Source: Staphylococcus sp.
Lineage (GTDB): Bacteria; Bacteroidota; Bacteroidia; Bacteroidales; Muribaculaceae
Assembly: GCA_023665865.1 (NCBI GenBank)
Contig: JAMPDC010000001.1
Location: 1,195,444 to 1,259,443, forward strand
Reading direction: 5' to 3'
DNA length: 64,000 nt
In this document: positions 55,283 through 64,000 of the stretch, in pieces
Layout: each line of letters starts with the position of its first letter
Numbering within the stretch: the first letter of the stretch is position 1
The notes under the pieces: generated by a model
Told to the model about the DNA's origin: nothing
Databases searched by the model: none
Seen by the model: only the letters and a program-made list of their open reading frames with translations
Made by a program: the position numbers and the translations under genes

Positions 55283-55900
55283 CTACTTCAGGTGGAGCAT
55301 CTTCTTGATGCGGTTCTGAAACCACATCATGTAGGGTGCGCCCTTGGAGGGACGTTCCAGTTTTCCCTTGGGGTCATAGAGCATACCAGTGCAGAGACAC
55401 ATGCGTCGGTTGTTGCGCTGGAGAATGTCGAAGTTGACACAGCCCTGGCAACCGGCCCAAAACTCCTCGTCGTCCGTAAGCTCCGAGAAAGTGACAGGCT
55501 TGTAGCCCATCTGCGAATTGAGCTTCATGACCGGGAGCGAAGTGGTGATACTGAACAGTTTTGCAAAGGGAAAGCGGAGGCGTGCGAGCTCGAATGTCTT
55601 TGCTTTGATTCGTGCCGCGAGCCCCAATCGTCGGAATTCCGGGTCCACGATAAGGCCTGATGTGGCCACATAGTCACCATGTTCCCAGCTCTCAATGTAA
55701 CTGAAGCCGATGAGACGGTCATCACAGAGAGCGACGACAGCCTTTCCCCCGCGGATCTTCTGGGCGATGTATTCCGGTGAACGCTTCGCAATGCCAGTGC
55801 CGCGCTGAAGGGCTGATTCATAGATGAGGGCGACAATCTGCTCGGCATACTTCGCATGCTCTTCTTCGGCAAATATCACCTTTATCTGATCATTGTTCAT
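55283..55900 (-). CDS. GNAT acyltransferase, probable first enzyme of the arginine pathway
   Basis: 205 residues. GNAT core: VALCDDRLIGFSYIESWEHGDYVATSGLIVDPEFRRLGLAARIKAKTF, with the acyl-CoA loop RRLGLA. The C-terminal extension has a Cys-rich tail (CQGCVNF, RRMCLCTGML) not found in generic GNATs. It is the first gene of the arginine operon and there is no argA, argJ or argO-type N-acetylglutamate synthase in the window. It could be the glutamate N-acetyl- or N-succinyltransferase. The acyl donor is an inference. Confidence 0.8.
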   Translation of the reverse strand: MNNDQIKVIFAEEEHAKYAEQIVALIYESALQRGTGIAKRSPEYIAQKIRGGKAVVALCDDRLIGFSYIESWEHGDYVATSGLIVDPEFRRLGLAARIKAKTFELARLRFPFAKLFSITTSLPVMKLNSQMGYKPVTFSELTDDEEFWAGCQGCVNFDILQRNNRRMCLCTGMLYDPKGKLERPSKGAPYMMWFQNRIKKMLHLK

Positions 55901-55943
55901 CTAACTGTTTTAATAAATTGAATTTGAAATGATAAAATGTCCG

Positions 55944-55951
55944 CAAAATTA
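55944..55951 (-). promoter_or_regulatory. -7 box of the arginine operon
   Basis: TAATTTTGCG on the minus strand, 44 nt before the GNAT start. No clear ArgR box is seen near it. Confidence 0.65.
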
Positions 55952-56079
55952 CTAAATATATATCAGATTTTTACCCGAAAACCGAAATATTATGCAAAAT
56001 GGCGCGTATTTGTCACGATTTTGAAGCATTTGGCTCGTATTTCTGGCGCGGATCCGACAAATTGTTGCCCGTAGATGCC

Positions 56080-56115
56080 AAAAAGAAGGAGCCGCGCCTA
56101 TACCGGCACGGCTCC
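56080..56115 (-). terminator. Terminator of the SusCD operon
   Basis: GGAGCCGTGCC / GGCGCGGCTCC stem followed by TTCTTTTT on the minus strand, just after the susD stop. Confidence 0.85.
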
Positions 56116-56143
56116 CTATGGTCAGAGATCGGATATTGTCAGA

Positions 56144-57865
56144 TTAGAGACCGACGAGCGAAGCATCGGCTTCCTTGTTGTAGGTGAATTCCGACTGAGG
56201 AATTGCCGCACGCCATCCGTCCATGAAGTCGGGCTGGTAAGCGCGGGCAACAGAAGACGGATAGCTGCCCATGTTCTCGATGTCATCCTTGTCAAAAGCC
56301 TTGTACTCGATGACTTCGTTCCAACGTTTGTAGTCAAACCAGTTGAAGCCCTCGCCCCAGAGCTCGAGGCGGCGCTGGAGTTTCACTTCGTCGAGCAGAG
56401 CCTGACCGGAGGTTGCGGGGATCACGTAGGAGGGGTCGCGTTTTGCCATGAGCTCGTTGATGCAGGAGACGGTTGTCCCGGCGTCACCGTTCTGGTAAGC
56501 GGCCTCAGCCTCGATCAGCAGCATCTCGGATGCACGCATGTAGGGAGGCCAGCAGGAAGTGTAGCCGTCGGGGAGACCCTGGAACTTATACTGTACGCCG
56601 AATGAGAGACCCTTGGTGTTGGTCACGTAGATACCCTTGATGTCTTCAGGACGGAGCGATGCAAAGCTCTTGCCATAGTCCATGATGAAGTCCCACATGG
56701 CTTTGTTCTTGCCCTTGGGTTTTGTACCGGAGCTTGTGATGGAGATACCGTAGGTCTGGTTTGAGTAAACCGAGGGATCGAAGAAGTCTTCCTTGGTCAC
56801 ACCATACTTTTCGGCGAGGTCAGCTGCATGATCCACGCAGAGGGGGCCGAAGTAGAGCTTGGATCGGACGTCAGACGATTTGAAGTGCTTGTAGAGGTCA
56901 TACTGCATCGAGCAGGAGTAACCCCAGCTCTTCACGTAGTGGCCGTTGCATGCATAGTGAGGACCGAAGCCCCAGTAGTAGACACCGAGGGGATCCATTG
57001 CGGGTGCCCACATCCACTCGTCGTTGACAGTTGAGAAGCCTGAGAGATAATCGTTCTCCGACATGATTGTGTAATCCTGGCGTGCGTCATGGGCCATCTT
57101 CTGGGCTGTCCGGTAGTCATTCTTGAGAAGGGCGACACGGGCATAGATACCGCGGGCCACTGACTCGTCGACAAAGAAGAGCTGCTCGCCACGGTGTTTC
57201 TCAGTCTTCTGGAAGTAGCTGATGGCGAGGTCGAGGTCACGGTAGAGCTGGTCATAAACTTCGTTGCAGGTATTGAAAGGCTTTTCGTTGGCTTCGCCGG
57301 CGTTGACGCGGAGCACGATGCAATATTTCTCGCCATTGTCAGAGTCGATCCAACGGGGGGCATAGACCTGCATGAGGCGGCAGTAGGCATGTGCGCGCAT
57401 AGTCAGAGCGGATGCCTTGAGCCAGAGTTCGTTGCTGTTTGTGGGATCCTCTGAGAGGTTGTGGAGGATCGAGTTGGCCGAACCGATGATGGAGTAGCAG
57501 TAGTTATACATCCACTTGGCCCACCAACCGGTCTGTTGGCGGAAGTTTTCAGGCTTGATGCCGCTGCGGAGGTAGTTGGTGATCTCGCCTACGTTGTTGT
57601 CGGGGCCGAGTCCCTCACCGTAGAGGTTGGCGAAGAAGGTTTCGCCGGAGGCATTGAGGTTATTGTTCTTAAGATCGCTGTATTGACGCTGCATCTGACG
57701 GGCAAGACCGGTCACGGCTGCGGTGGCGCCCTCTTCTGAAGTAGCGACCGTCACTGATGAGATTTGGGTGCGCGGCTCTTCGTCAAGGTAGCTGTCGCTA
57801 CATGAAACGAAGGCGGGCGCGATCATAGCCGCTGCTAAACCACAGATGATATATTTATTTTTCAT
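56144..57865 (-). CDS. SusD/RagB-family nutrient-binding lipoprotein
   Basis: 573 residues. Lipoprotein signal with Cys22 (AFVSCSDSYLDEEP). TPR-like helices and the C-terminal SusD region (PYMRASEMLLIEAEAAYQNGD, then LDEVKLQRRLELWGEGFNWFDYKRW) are present. It binds glycan or related substrate at the cell surface and hands it to the partner SusC. Encoded 27 nt downstream of susC, in the same operon as a phosphatase. Terminator follows. Confidence 0.96.
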   Translation of the reverse strand: MKNKYIICGLAAAMIAPAFVSCSDSYLDEEPRTQISSVTVATSEEGATAAVTGLARQMQRQYSDLKNNNLNASGETFFANLYGEGLGPDNNVGEITNYLRSGIKPENFRQQTGWWAKWMYNYCYSIIGSANSILHNLSEDPTNSNELWLKASALTMRAHAYCRLMQVYAPRWIDSDNGEKYCIVLRVNAGEANEKPFNTCNEVYDQLYRDLDLAISYFQKTEKHRGEQLFFVDESVARGIYARVALLKNDYRTAQKMAHDARQDYTIMSENDYLSGFSTVNDEWMWAPAMDPLGVYYWGFGPHYACNGHYVKSWGYSCSMQYDLYKHFKSSDVRSKLYFGPLCVDHAADLAEKYGVTKEDFFDPSVYSNQTYGISITSSGTKPKGKNKAMWDFIMDYGKSFASLRPEDIKGIYVTNTKGLSFGVQYKFQGLPDGYTSCWPPYMRASEMLLIEAEAAYQNGDAGTTVSCINELMAKRDPSYVIPATSGQALLDEVKLQRRLELWGEGFNWFDYKRWNEVIEYKAFDKDDIENMGSYPSSVARAYQPDFMDGWRAAIPQSEFTYNKEADASLVGL

Positions 57866-57892
57866 AATCTTTTTAGGTTTTAGTGTGGGTTT

Positions 57893-60800
57893 TTAGAAAC
57901 GTGCAACAAGCTCGAATGAGTAGACGCGTGAGGGAACGAAGTATTCACCCTGGCCACCGGCGTTGTTGTAGGTGGGGTTCATACCGTCGCGTGCGGTGAA
58001 GAGCTTCACGTTGTCGATCGAGATACCGGCGCTGAGACCGCGGAGATTGAGCGGAGAAACCCACTTCTTTGGAAGCTCGTAGGTGATGTTGAGGTTCTTG
58101 AATGCGAGGTAGTCGCTCGAGACGAGGAAGCGGCTGCTGGTTGCATTGTTGTTTGACGCGTTGACATTGTTGATCTCAGGACGGACACCGGCGTTGATAC
58201 GGTTGGCGTCTGTGATACCCTCGGCCATGTCGGGAGTCCATGAATTGGATATTGCATCCTCGTGGATAGCTGAGCCTGCTGATGTATAGAGTAAGCCGGC
58301 GTAAACAGTGTCGAGAGTCTTACCGCCGAGGCTGTAGGTGAAGAGGGCGGAGATTGAGAGACCCTTCCACTGGAAGTTGGTGCCGAATGAGCCGTAGACT
58401 GTCGGGAGCGATGTGCCGCAGAAATGCTTAGAAGCGTAAGATGTGCTGGTGGTGTAGTATCTGTCTCCGATCTTCACGAGAGCGTTTGCGCCCTCGGCGT
58501 TTTTGATATTGGAATCCCATTTATCCTGGTCGAATACCCATTTGCCTTTGATGATGTTGCCGTTATCATCAGTAGCTTCTGACTCGAACTGGTGGCTGTT
58601 TTGGTTAATCTCATAGAGAGAATTACCGGTGAGCATGTCGGTACCGGCCCATTTGTAGGTGTAGTATTCGTAGCGGCTCTTGCCTTCGATGAGGGCGCGG
58701 GGTGAGTTCCAGAGGTTGCCTGAGGGGAGCTTGGTGATCTTGTTTTTGATGAAGGTCGCGTCAACGTGTGCTGACCAGGTGATGTCCTTGGTGCGGATGA
58801 TGTCGCCGCTGAACATGATTTCCCAGCCGGTGTTGCGCATGTTACCTATGTTCTGCCACTGTGTCATCGAGTTACCGCCGCTGTCAGTACCGTTGGAGGG
58901 TGCCTGCGGAACTTCATAGAGAAGGTCGGCGTTGACGCGGGAGAAGAAGCCTACAGAAGCGTTGAGGCGGCTGTTGAAGAAGTAGCCTTCGAGAGCGAGG
59001 TCAAGAGTTTTGGTTGACTCCCAGCGGATGTTCTCGTTACCCTTGGTCGAGGGGAAGACAGAGGGGTTGCCGTCAAGAGTGTGGCTGTACTTAGACCAGA
59101 GGTCGTAGGTGGGATAGTAGCCGTCGGTGTAGTCGTTGCCGGCTGTACCGTAGGCAGCGCGGAGTTTGAGCTGGTTGATCTGCTCGATATCTCTCAGGAA
59201 TTTCTCCTTGCTGATGATCCAGCTTGCACCGACGCTCCAGAAGGTACCCCAGCGGGAATCTTTTGCGAAGCGGCTTGAACCGTCGCGCGAGAGGCTGGCC
59301 TCGAGGAAGTAGTGGTTGTTCCAGTTGTAGCGTGCGCGGGCCATGTAGGTCTCGGTGCGGTAGCGGTAAGCGTAGGCGCCTGTACCCTCGTTTTCAGTGA
59401 AGTTGCTGAGATAGTAGTTGCCGGGGAAGAGCTCGTTTTTGTTCTGCACGTAAGAGTAGTCGTAGTAACGGCTGTAGCTTTCGTGGTTGAGCATGGCGTC
59501 GATGTGGTGTGCGCCGTAGTTCTGTGACCAGCTGATATACTGCTGGAAGTTGCTTGTCTCACGTTTGTAGAAATACTTGGAAAGACGGCCGAAACCCTGT
59601 GCTGAACCGATGACGGGGCTGTCGTAGGATGTGCTTTCCTGACGGTAGCGGTTCATGGTGCCGCGGACGGTCACTTCAAAGTTGTAGGGGAGATAGATGG
59701 TGGCGAAAGCGTTGCCATCGATTGCGAGGCGGCTGTAGTCCTCGCTGTTTGCACGGAGGATGTAGGCCTTGTTGCTTGTGAAGGCTGAATAGCCGTCCAT
59801 GGTGTTCCAGATAGGCTTGCCGTTTTCGTCGCGGAGGAGGGCACCGGTGTCCCAGTCATGTGCGTAGTAGGGGAGACCGGGAGCCAGCTTCTGGTATGAC
59901 ATGGCGTTGGAAGTCGACGAAAGGTTGTCGCTGTCAAACTGTGGCTGATTTGACTTGATGTCGGCAGCGTTGAGACCCATGCCGAATTTCAGGTAGCGCA
60001 CGGGGCGGAAGTCGGCGGTGATGCGGCCGTTCCAGCGCTCGAAGTCAGTGTTGAGGAGGTAGCCTTTTTCCTTAACGTAGCCGAAAGAGGCGAAGGCACT
60101 GAATTTTTCAGTTGCGCCGGTACCGCTGACGTTGTATTCCTGACGGTGACCGTTGCGGGAGATAGCGTCCCACCAGTCGGTGTCGTTGTATGCGGCGAGA
60201 GGATTGAGGATCACACGGCCGTTGGCGTCGAAGACATCAGCACCTGAGCTGGTGTAGTTGCCGTCTTCGTCATGAGTTCCGTATAGGTTGAGCACGCCGG
60301 CTTCTGAGAAGAAGTTGTCGATGGTTTCCTTCATTGCCGATTCGCGGGTGTAGGCAGTGGGGTTTGAGCTGACCTTGCCGTTTGTGATGGCCTGGAGCAT
60401 AGCTTCGTTCCACTTGTTGTAGCCGAGGCGGCGGTATTCGGGAAGAGCGCGCTGGTAGATACCCTGGCTGATCTTGGCAGTGATCTCTACGTTGCCGGCG
60501 TTTTTGGCACGCTTGGTGGTGATGAGCACGACACCGTTGGCACCCTTGGCACCATAGAGGGCGCAGGAGGCAGCGTCTTTGAGGACGGAGATAGTCTCGA
60601 CGTCGTTGGGGTTGATGTCGTTGTAGTTGCCTGACCATACGACACCGTCAACCACGTAGAGAGGAGCGGTGGTACCGTTTACGGAGTTGATACCGCGGAT
60701 GAGGATTGAAGGTGAATCGCCGGGGGTGCCGGTTGAACCGTTGACCTGTACACCGGGAGCCATACCTTCGAGAGCTGATGTCACCGAAGTCACGGGACGG

Positions 60801-61237
60801 CGCTGGATGTCTTTGTCGCTGATGACTGCCACAGAACCGGTGAGCGATTCTTTGGACGCGGTACCGTAGGCCACGACGACGACTTCGTCGAGAGCCTTGA
60901 CGTCTTCCTTCATGGTGACGTTGATCACACGGCGTTCACCGACGACAATCGACTGGGTGAGGTAGCCGATGAAGGAGAACTCGAGCGTAGCGCCCTTGGC
61001 AGCTTTGACAGAGTAGCGTCCATCGAGGTCTGTAGACATACCGGTGTTGGTGCCTTTGACGAGGACTGCGACGCCGGTCAATGGGTCGCCGGCTTCATCT
61101 ACGACTGTACCGGTGATTGTGTGAGTCTGTGCGTAGGCTGCAAATGACCAAAGAGCGCAGACAAGGAGAAGCAGGGAGCGGGTGAGGAATCTTATCCCCC
61201 CCGATTTGTTAATTGATGTTAAAACTCCGTTCTTCAT
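57893..61237 (-). CDS. SusC/RagA-family TonB-dependent outer-membrane receptor
   Basis: 1114 residues from the ATG at 61237 (MKNGVLTSINKSGGIRFLTRS). A signal segment (SLLLLVCALWSFAAYAQ), a CarboxypepD_reg-like N-domain (ITGTVVDEAGDPLTGVAVLVKG), the TonB plug (PLYVVDGVVWSGN, NPNDVETISVLKDAASCALYGAKG) and a beta-barrel (SRDGSSRFAKDSRWGTFWSV). Imports a large nutrient with the partner SusD. It lies between the phosphatase and susD; the frame extends 16 codons upstream into the phosphatase stop, hence the shorter start. Confidence 0.97.
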   Translation of the reverse strand: MKNGVLTSINKSGGIRFLTRSLLLLVCALWSFAAYAQTHTITGTVVDEAGDPLTGVAVLVKGTNTGMSTDLDGRYSVKAAKGATLEFSFIGYLTQSIVVGERRVINVTMKEDVKALDEVVVVAYGTASKESLTGSVAVISDKDIQRRPVTSVTSALEGMAPGVQVNGSTGTPGDSPSILIRGINSVNGTTAPLYVVDGVVWSGNYNDINPNDVETISVLKDAASCALYGAKGANGVVLITTKRAKNAGNVEITAKISQGIYQRALPEYRRLGYNKWNEAMLQAITNGKVSSNPTAYTRESAMKETIDNFFSEAGVLNLYGTHDEDGNYTSSGADVFDANGRVILNPLAAYNDTDWWDAISRNGHRQEYNVSGTGATEKFSAFASFGYVKEKGYLLNTDFERWNGRITADFRPVRYLKFGMGLNAADIKSNQPQFDSDNLSSTSNAMSYQKLAPGLPYYAHDWDTGALLRDENGKPIWNTMDGYSAFTSNKAYILRANSEDYSRLAIDGNAFATIYLPYNFEVTVRGTMNRYRQESTSYDSPVIGSAQGFGRLSKYFYKRETSNFQQYISWSQNYGAHHIDAMLNHESYSRYYDYSYVQNKNELFPGNYYLSNFTENEGTGAYAYRYRTETYMARARYNWNNHYFLEASLSRDGSSRFAKDSRWGTFWSVGASWIISKEKFLRDIEQINQLKLRAAYGTAGNDYTDGYYPTYDLWSKYSHTLDGNPSVFPSTKGNENIRWESTKTLDLALEGYFFNSRLNASVGFFSRVNADLLYEVPQAPSNGTDSGGNSMTQWQNIGNMRNTGWEIMFSGDIIRTKDITWSAHVDATFIKNKITKLPSGNLWNSPRALIEGKSRYEYYTYKWAGTDMLTGNSLYEINQNSHQFESEATDDNGNIIKGKWVFDQDKWDSNIKNAEGANALVKIGDRYYTTSTSYASKHFCGTSLPTVYGSFGTNFQWKGLSISALFTYSLGGKTLDTVYAGLLYTSAGSAIHEDAISNSWTPDMAEGITDANRINAGVRPEINNVNASNNNATSSRFLVSSDYLAFKNLNITYELPKKWVSPLNLRGLSAGISIDNVKLFTARDGMNPTYNNAGGQGEYFVPSRVYSFELVARF

Positions 61238-61281
61238 AAATGTGATAGTTATTGGTGTGAAAATAGGATTTCCTCTGTGAT

Positions 61282-62604
61282 TCATTCAGCAAATTTCGTC
61301 GGGAAGGCGTCAAGTTTGGCCTGATAGTAGTCGCGGAGGTCTTTCCAGCGGTAGTAGGGGCCGGAGACGGCTTTGACGGGAAGGGTGGCTTCGTCTTCGT
61401 TGAGCAGGACTTTGACGAGGACTTCGTCGGGCGTGAACGCGGGGTTCTTTTCAGGACGGTAGAACACGATCTGGATGTTGCTTCCCATTGGGAAGATCTC
61501 GTAGTTGCGCCAGTTGGCTGCGAGATTGTCGAGATCTGTGGTGGAGTAGTCGGCGTTGTTGAGCTCCATGAGGATGGTGAGGGGGAGGACTATTGACTCA
61601 TGGCCGAAGCGGAGGTTGGCGCTGATGCGGGGCGATACTATGGCTGTGTCGGCCGACCGGAGGATGTTGTCGAGGAGGACGCGTTGGTTGTAGGGGACGC
61701 GGTTGTTGGTGTAGGGGTTGCTTGCAGCGGTGACATACCAGTCGGTGTTGCGGTTGAGCCATTCCTCGTGGAGTTCCTGCGGGGTGAAGAGGTCGTAGAG
61801 GTCGGGCTGGTCATCGTGGCTCTGGGTGTTGATCGCTACATCGAAGACAGCTTTGAATACTTTGTTTTCCTTTAGGCTGTCGGCCACAAATTGCGGGTCG
61901 TTGAAGACTTTTGAGATGAATGAACTGTGGTCGCTGTGTTTCTTGGCCCACTCTTCGGCTATCGGCTCAGCTTTGTCGGATAGTTTCTTGGCGACGGTAT
62001 CGGTGCTGTTGTAGGCGAGGATCTTCTGAGTTGTGCGCGAGGCATCGCAGGTGACGATGAGCTCGGGGCAGATTTTCTGAAGCTCGGCGATCTCGTTGGC
62101 CATTGAGAGGATGCAGCGGATGACGACTGTCGATTTGGCATCGACGTGGGCGCCTGGGACGAAGATCTGAGGGAAGTTTTCGGTCATTCGGCGTGCTATG
62201 TCGCGGTGCTGGCGGTGACCGAGCGGAGTTAGCTCTCCGACACGTCCGCGGGAGTCGTCGCGGATTTTGGTAAGCTGGCGGAGCAGGAGCTGTCCGCGTG
62301 GTGTGAGCTTGCCGTTGCGGTCGGCTTTCTCAAGATATTCCACAGGACGGTCATATTTGTCGTCTTTGAGCAACCATCGGCTACCGTGGCGTCCGTAGTG
62401 CTCGATGTGGAAGGGTACATAACCTTTCGGAGCTTCCGTAAGCTTTGGAAGGCCATAGGCAGGACGGGGATATGCCAGATATTGGCTGCCGGCCTGGTAT
62501 GGATCTACCATTGATGCCTTGTCGGTTGGTGTCGCTGCCGTTGCTGAAAACAGCAGTCCGGCGCACCCCAGGAGAGAGGCTGCTAAACGGTGGAATGTTT
62601 TCAT
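61282..62604 (-). CDS. Secreted histidine phosphatase (branch 2, MINPP/phytase-like)
   Basis: 440 residues. Signal peptide ~1-24 (LGCAGLLFSATAATP). Catalytic RHG motif in HIEHYGRHGSRW (His73 nucleophile), and a late proton-donor segment FGHESIVLP. These fit His_Phos_2, the group of inositol-polyphosphate phosphatases and phytases; the HYGRHGSR variant is shared with Bacteroides MINPPs. Likely periplasmic, or exported by vesicles. It is the first gene of the operon with susC (44-nt gap) and susD, so a phosphorylated substrate such as inositol phosphates is a reasonable hypothesis. Confidence 0.85.
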   Translation of the reverse strand: MKTFHRLAASLLGCAGLLFSATAATPTDKASMVDPYQAGSQYLAYPRPAYGLPKLTEAPKGYVPFHIEHYGRHGSRWLLKDDKYDRPVEYLEKADRNGKLTPRGQLLLRQLTKIRDDSRGRVGELTPLGHRQHRDIARRMTENFPQIFVPGAHVDAKSTVVIRCILSMANEIAELQKICPELIVTCDASRTTQKILAYNSTDTVAKKLSDKAEPIAEEWAKKHSDHSSFISKVFNDPQFVADSLKENKVFKAVFDVAINTQSHDDQPDLYDLFTPQELHEEWLNRNTDWYVTAASNPYTNNRVPYNQRVLLDNILRSADTAIVSPRISANLRFGHESIVLPLTILMELNNADYSTTDLDNLAANWRNYEIFPMGSNIQIVFYRPEKNPAFTPDEVLVKVLLNEDEATLPVKAVSGPYYRWKDLRDYYQAKLDAFPTKFAE

Positions 62605-62655
62605 GAATAAATAGAATTTGAGGTATAACGACTGATGATTGAATTACGACGTCTG

Positions 62656-62663
62656 CAAATATA
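62656..62663 (-). promoter_or_regulatory. -7 box of the phosphatase-SusCD operon
   Basis: TATATTTGCA on the minus strand, 52 nt before the phosphatase ATG. Confidence 0.65.
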
Positions 62664-62839
62664 TGAAAAAATGTTTTAATTGGTATTGTTTTGGTGAAAT
62701 TTTATTTAAAAATATGTATTTTATAGTAAAATGTCAGATAAAAGCTGTGGTTTTTGAGAATTTAACGCAAAAAAATGGCATTTTGTAAAGCGTTTGAAGC
62801 GATTTGACCATAAAGCAGACCGGATGCGTGCAAACGGCG

Positions 62840-62881
62840 GGAGGCCGGGCCGACGTTGTGGTTGACGTCGGTCCGGCCTCC
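62840..62881 (-). terminator. Strong hairpin after the TonB receptor gene
   Basis: GGAGGCCGGACCGACGT / ACGTCGGCCCGGCCTCC, about 16 bp, 46 nt after the stop. No good U tract follows, so termination efficiency is unclear. Confidence 0.6.
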
Positions 62882-62926
62882 GTATGGGTGGTGGAAAATC
62901 CGGGTTGGGAGAGCGGATTCTGGGTG

Positions 62927-64000
62927 TCAGAATTTGAGTGATGCTCCGACCATGACGGTGGTGCCCTGCGAGGGTCGGAAGCTGAAGAGGTCGTAGCGGC
63001 GGTTGAGCAGGTTTTCGCCGTTGAGGAAGACTGTGAGCCTGTCGGTGACACTATAGGCTGCGGAGAGCGAGAGGTCGGAGACGCAGCCGAGCGAGACGGG
63101 GACGGGGGTGTAGTATTGGAAGACGCCGAGGTCACCGAACACCTCATTATTATAATAGGTGTGTCGGCCGGCGCGGAATTCCCAACCGAGGGTGACGAGG
63201 AGGGGCTTGATGGGACGGACTTTGAGCTCGGCGTTGACGACGTGTTTGGCTCTGTCGCGCCACTCATAGTAGCTGTTGTCGTAGTCGTTAGGGGCGGTCT
63301 CGTAGCTTACGCGGGCCGAGAAGCGGTCGCGCCAGTCGTAGCCGATGGCGGCGCCGGCGTGCCATGCAGAGAGGTCGACACGGTCAAAGATGCCGTAGCC
63401 GGCATAGCTGTTTTCAACCGGCATGAGCCAGCCGTTGGCTTTGGCGTAGCCGCCGTAGAGTTCGAGGTATGCGCCGAGAAATGGACCGACTGTCAGGCGT
63501 CCGTCAAGTGCGACTGGTATGTGTGACTGGCCGTAGGTCGCAAACGGGTTGAGGTAGGGTGAGTAGGCATAGAGCTCGGCGAGAGAGTTGAGCGAGGAGC
63601 CACCGTGGGCTTTGATTTCAATTCCGAGAAGTTGGGTGGGAGTCCATGCGAAGGAGACCTCAGGTGCGATGTGGATGGCTTTACCGTCATTGATGCTGAA
63701 GTCGACTTCGGCACCGATGTGACCTTTGACTGCCTGTGAGCCGAAATCGAAATGGGGTGTGACAGCTATGAGACCGGTGGTTTCACTTCCTGCGTTGTCA
63801 AACGAGAAGTGGAGAGGATGGATCGGGGTGATGTGGCTGCTGCTGTGGAGGAAGTCTGCGCTCAGGTCGATGGCCACTTCTGTGGTCTCGCCCATGGGGA
63901 GGGAGACGCTGCCGTCGATTGCGGCAAGATTTTGGCGCGCTCCCTTCTCGGGGTAGTCGGCGAGGAGATAGTTGAAGCCGGCCGGGAAATCGAAGTGGTA
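62927..64000 (-). CDS. TonB-dependent receptor, C-terminal part (cut by the right edge)
   Basis: The frame stays open to the right edge, so only the C-terminal ~357 residues are in the window and the start is outside. The pattern is of amphipathic beta-strands throughout (for example GGYAKANGWLMPVENSYAGYG, AAIGYDWRDRFSARVSYET) and a TonB-receptor-like end (FLNGENLLNRRYDLF, then terminal LKF). It is an outer-membrane beta-barrel, probably a TonB-dependent receptor, though a porin-type barrel cannot be excluded. It ends at the hairpin at 62840-62881. Confidence 0.85.
   Translation of the reverse strand, partial: YHFDFPAGFNYLLADYPEKGARQNLAAIDGSVSLPMGETTEVAIDLSADFLHSSSHITPIHPLHFSFDNAGSETTGLIAVTPHFDFGSQAVKGHIGAEVDFSINDGKAIHIAPEVSFAWTPTQLLGIEIKAHGGSSLNSLAELYAYSPYLNPFATYGQSHIPVALDGRLTVGPFLGAYLELYGGYAKANGWLMPVENSYAGYGIFDRVDLSAWHAGAAIGYDWRDRFSARVSYETAPNDYDNSYYEWRDRAKHVVNAELKVRPIKPLLVTLGWEFRAGRHTYYNNEVFGDLGVFQYYTPVPVSLGCVSDLSLSAAYSVTDRLTVFLNGENLLNRRYDLFSFRPSQGTTVMVGASLKF

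Overview
The window reads as chromosomal DNA of a Bacteroidales bacterium, and the family Muribaculaceae is a plausible but unproven placement. Direct signs are many Bacteroidetes-type -7 boxes (TAnnTTTG) upstream of genes, a general lack of strong Shine-Dalgarno sites, a SusC/SusD pair, GldH, RicT, a DUF4294 protein, and arginine genes of the succinylated-intermediate type known from Bacteroides fragilis. No phage, plasmid, transposase, rRNA or CRISPR array is visible. The unusual content is intergenic: small RNAs, structured RNA candidates and repeats.

Layout. 1-6198 (minus) is a run of M16 peptidase, DUF5106/thioredoxin-like protein, DoxX, mnmA, BFN nuclease, nucleoside symporter and rsmE. 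valS diverges from it. 9073-10784 (minus) holds a Rieske-like lipoprotein, a SRPBCC protein and pyrE. Then come a HAD phosphatase, zupT, tRNA-Arg(ACG) and a small membrane protein. 13734-18098 (plus) is gpmI-sdaA-nadB, followed by DUF4294 and a minus-strand glycosyltransferase. A WecA-like transferase and hflX follow on the plus strand.

23016-27203 (minus) is the conserved block ZapB-like protein, zapA, probable 6S RNA, rny, ricT and gldH. 27433-31802 (plus) is a polysaccharide export set of SLBB/Wza-like protein, Wzz and a LytM peptidase. It is followed by two tRNA-Val(TAC), ndk and a second LytM peptidase. 33967-38849 (minus) carries mgtE, rsmA and a histidine kinase/response regulator pair, with an orphan structured region between rsmA and the kinase. 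Next are a double ABC ATPase (minus), two tandem POT transporters and a NhaC-type antiporter (plus).

45820-46893 is a repeat-rich, essentially gene-free island. It is followed by ferritin and then by a complete arginine operon on the minus strand: GNAT, argG, argC, argD, argF', argB, argE, argH. The last block (minus) is a MINPP-like phosphatase, SusC and SusD operon, preceded by the 3' part of a TonB-dependent receptor.

Most notable signals: (1) three paralogous copies of a roughly 70-nt small RNA gene, each with its own -7 box and intrinsic terminator, whose 5' part is complementary to start regions of the form ATGAAAA; (2) a roughly 270-nt stretch of consecutive hairpins ending in an intrinsic terminator that no gene explains; (3) a 528-bp element bounded by 86-bp inverted repeats whose only three differences are G-U compatible in plus-strand RNA; (4) a nested palindrome of about 206 bp; (5) CT-rich tandem tracts in four intergenic gaps, always with the CT strand as sense; (6) an arginine transcarbamylase with Ala at the specificity position where B. 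fragilis has Pro; (7) a SusCD pair in an operon with an inositol-phosphate-type phosphatase; (8) a Rieske-like lipoprotein with an all-cysteine candidate site.
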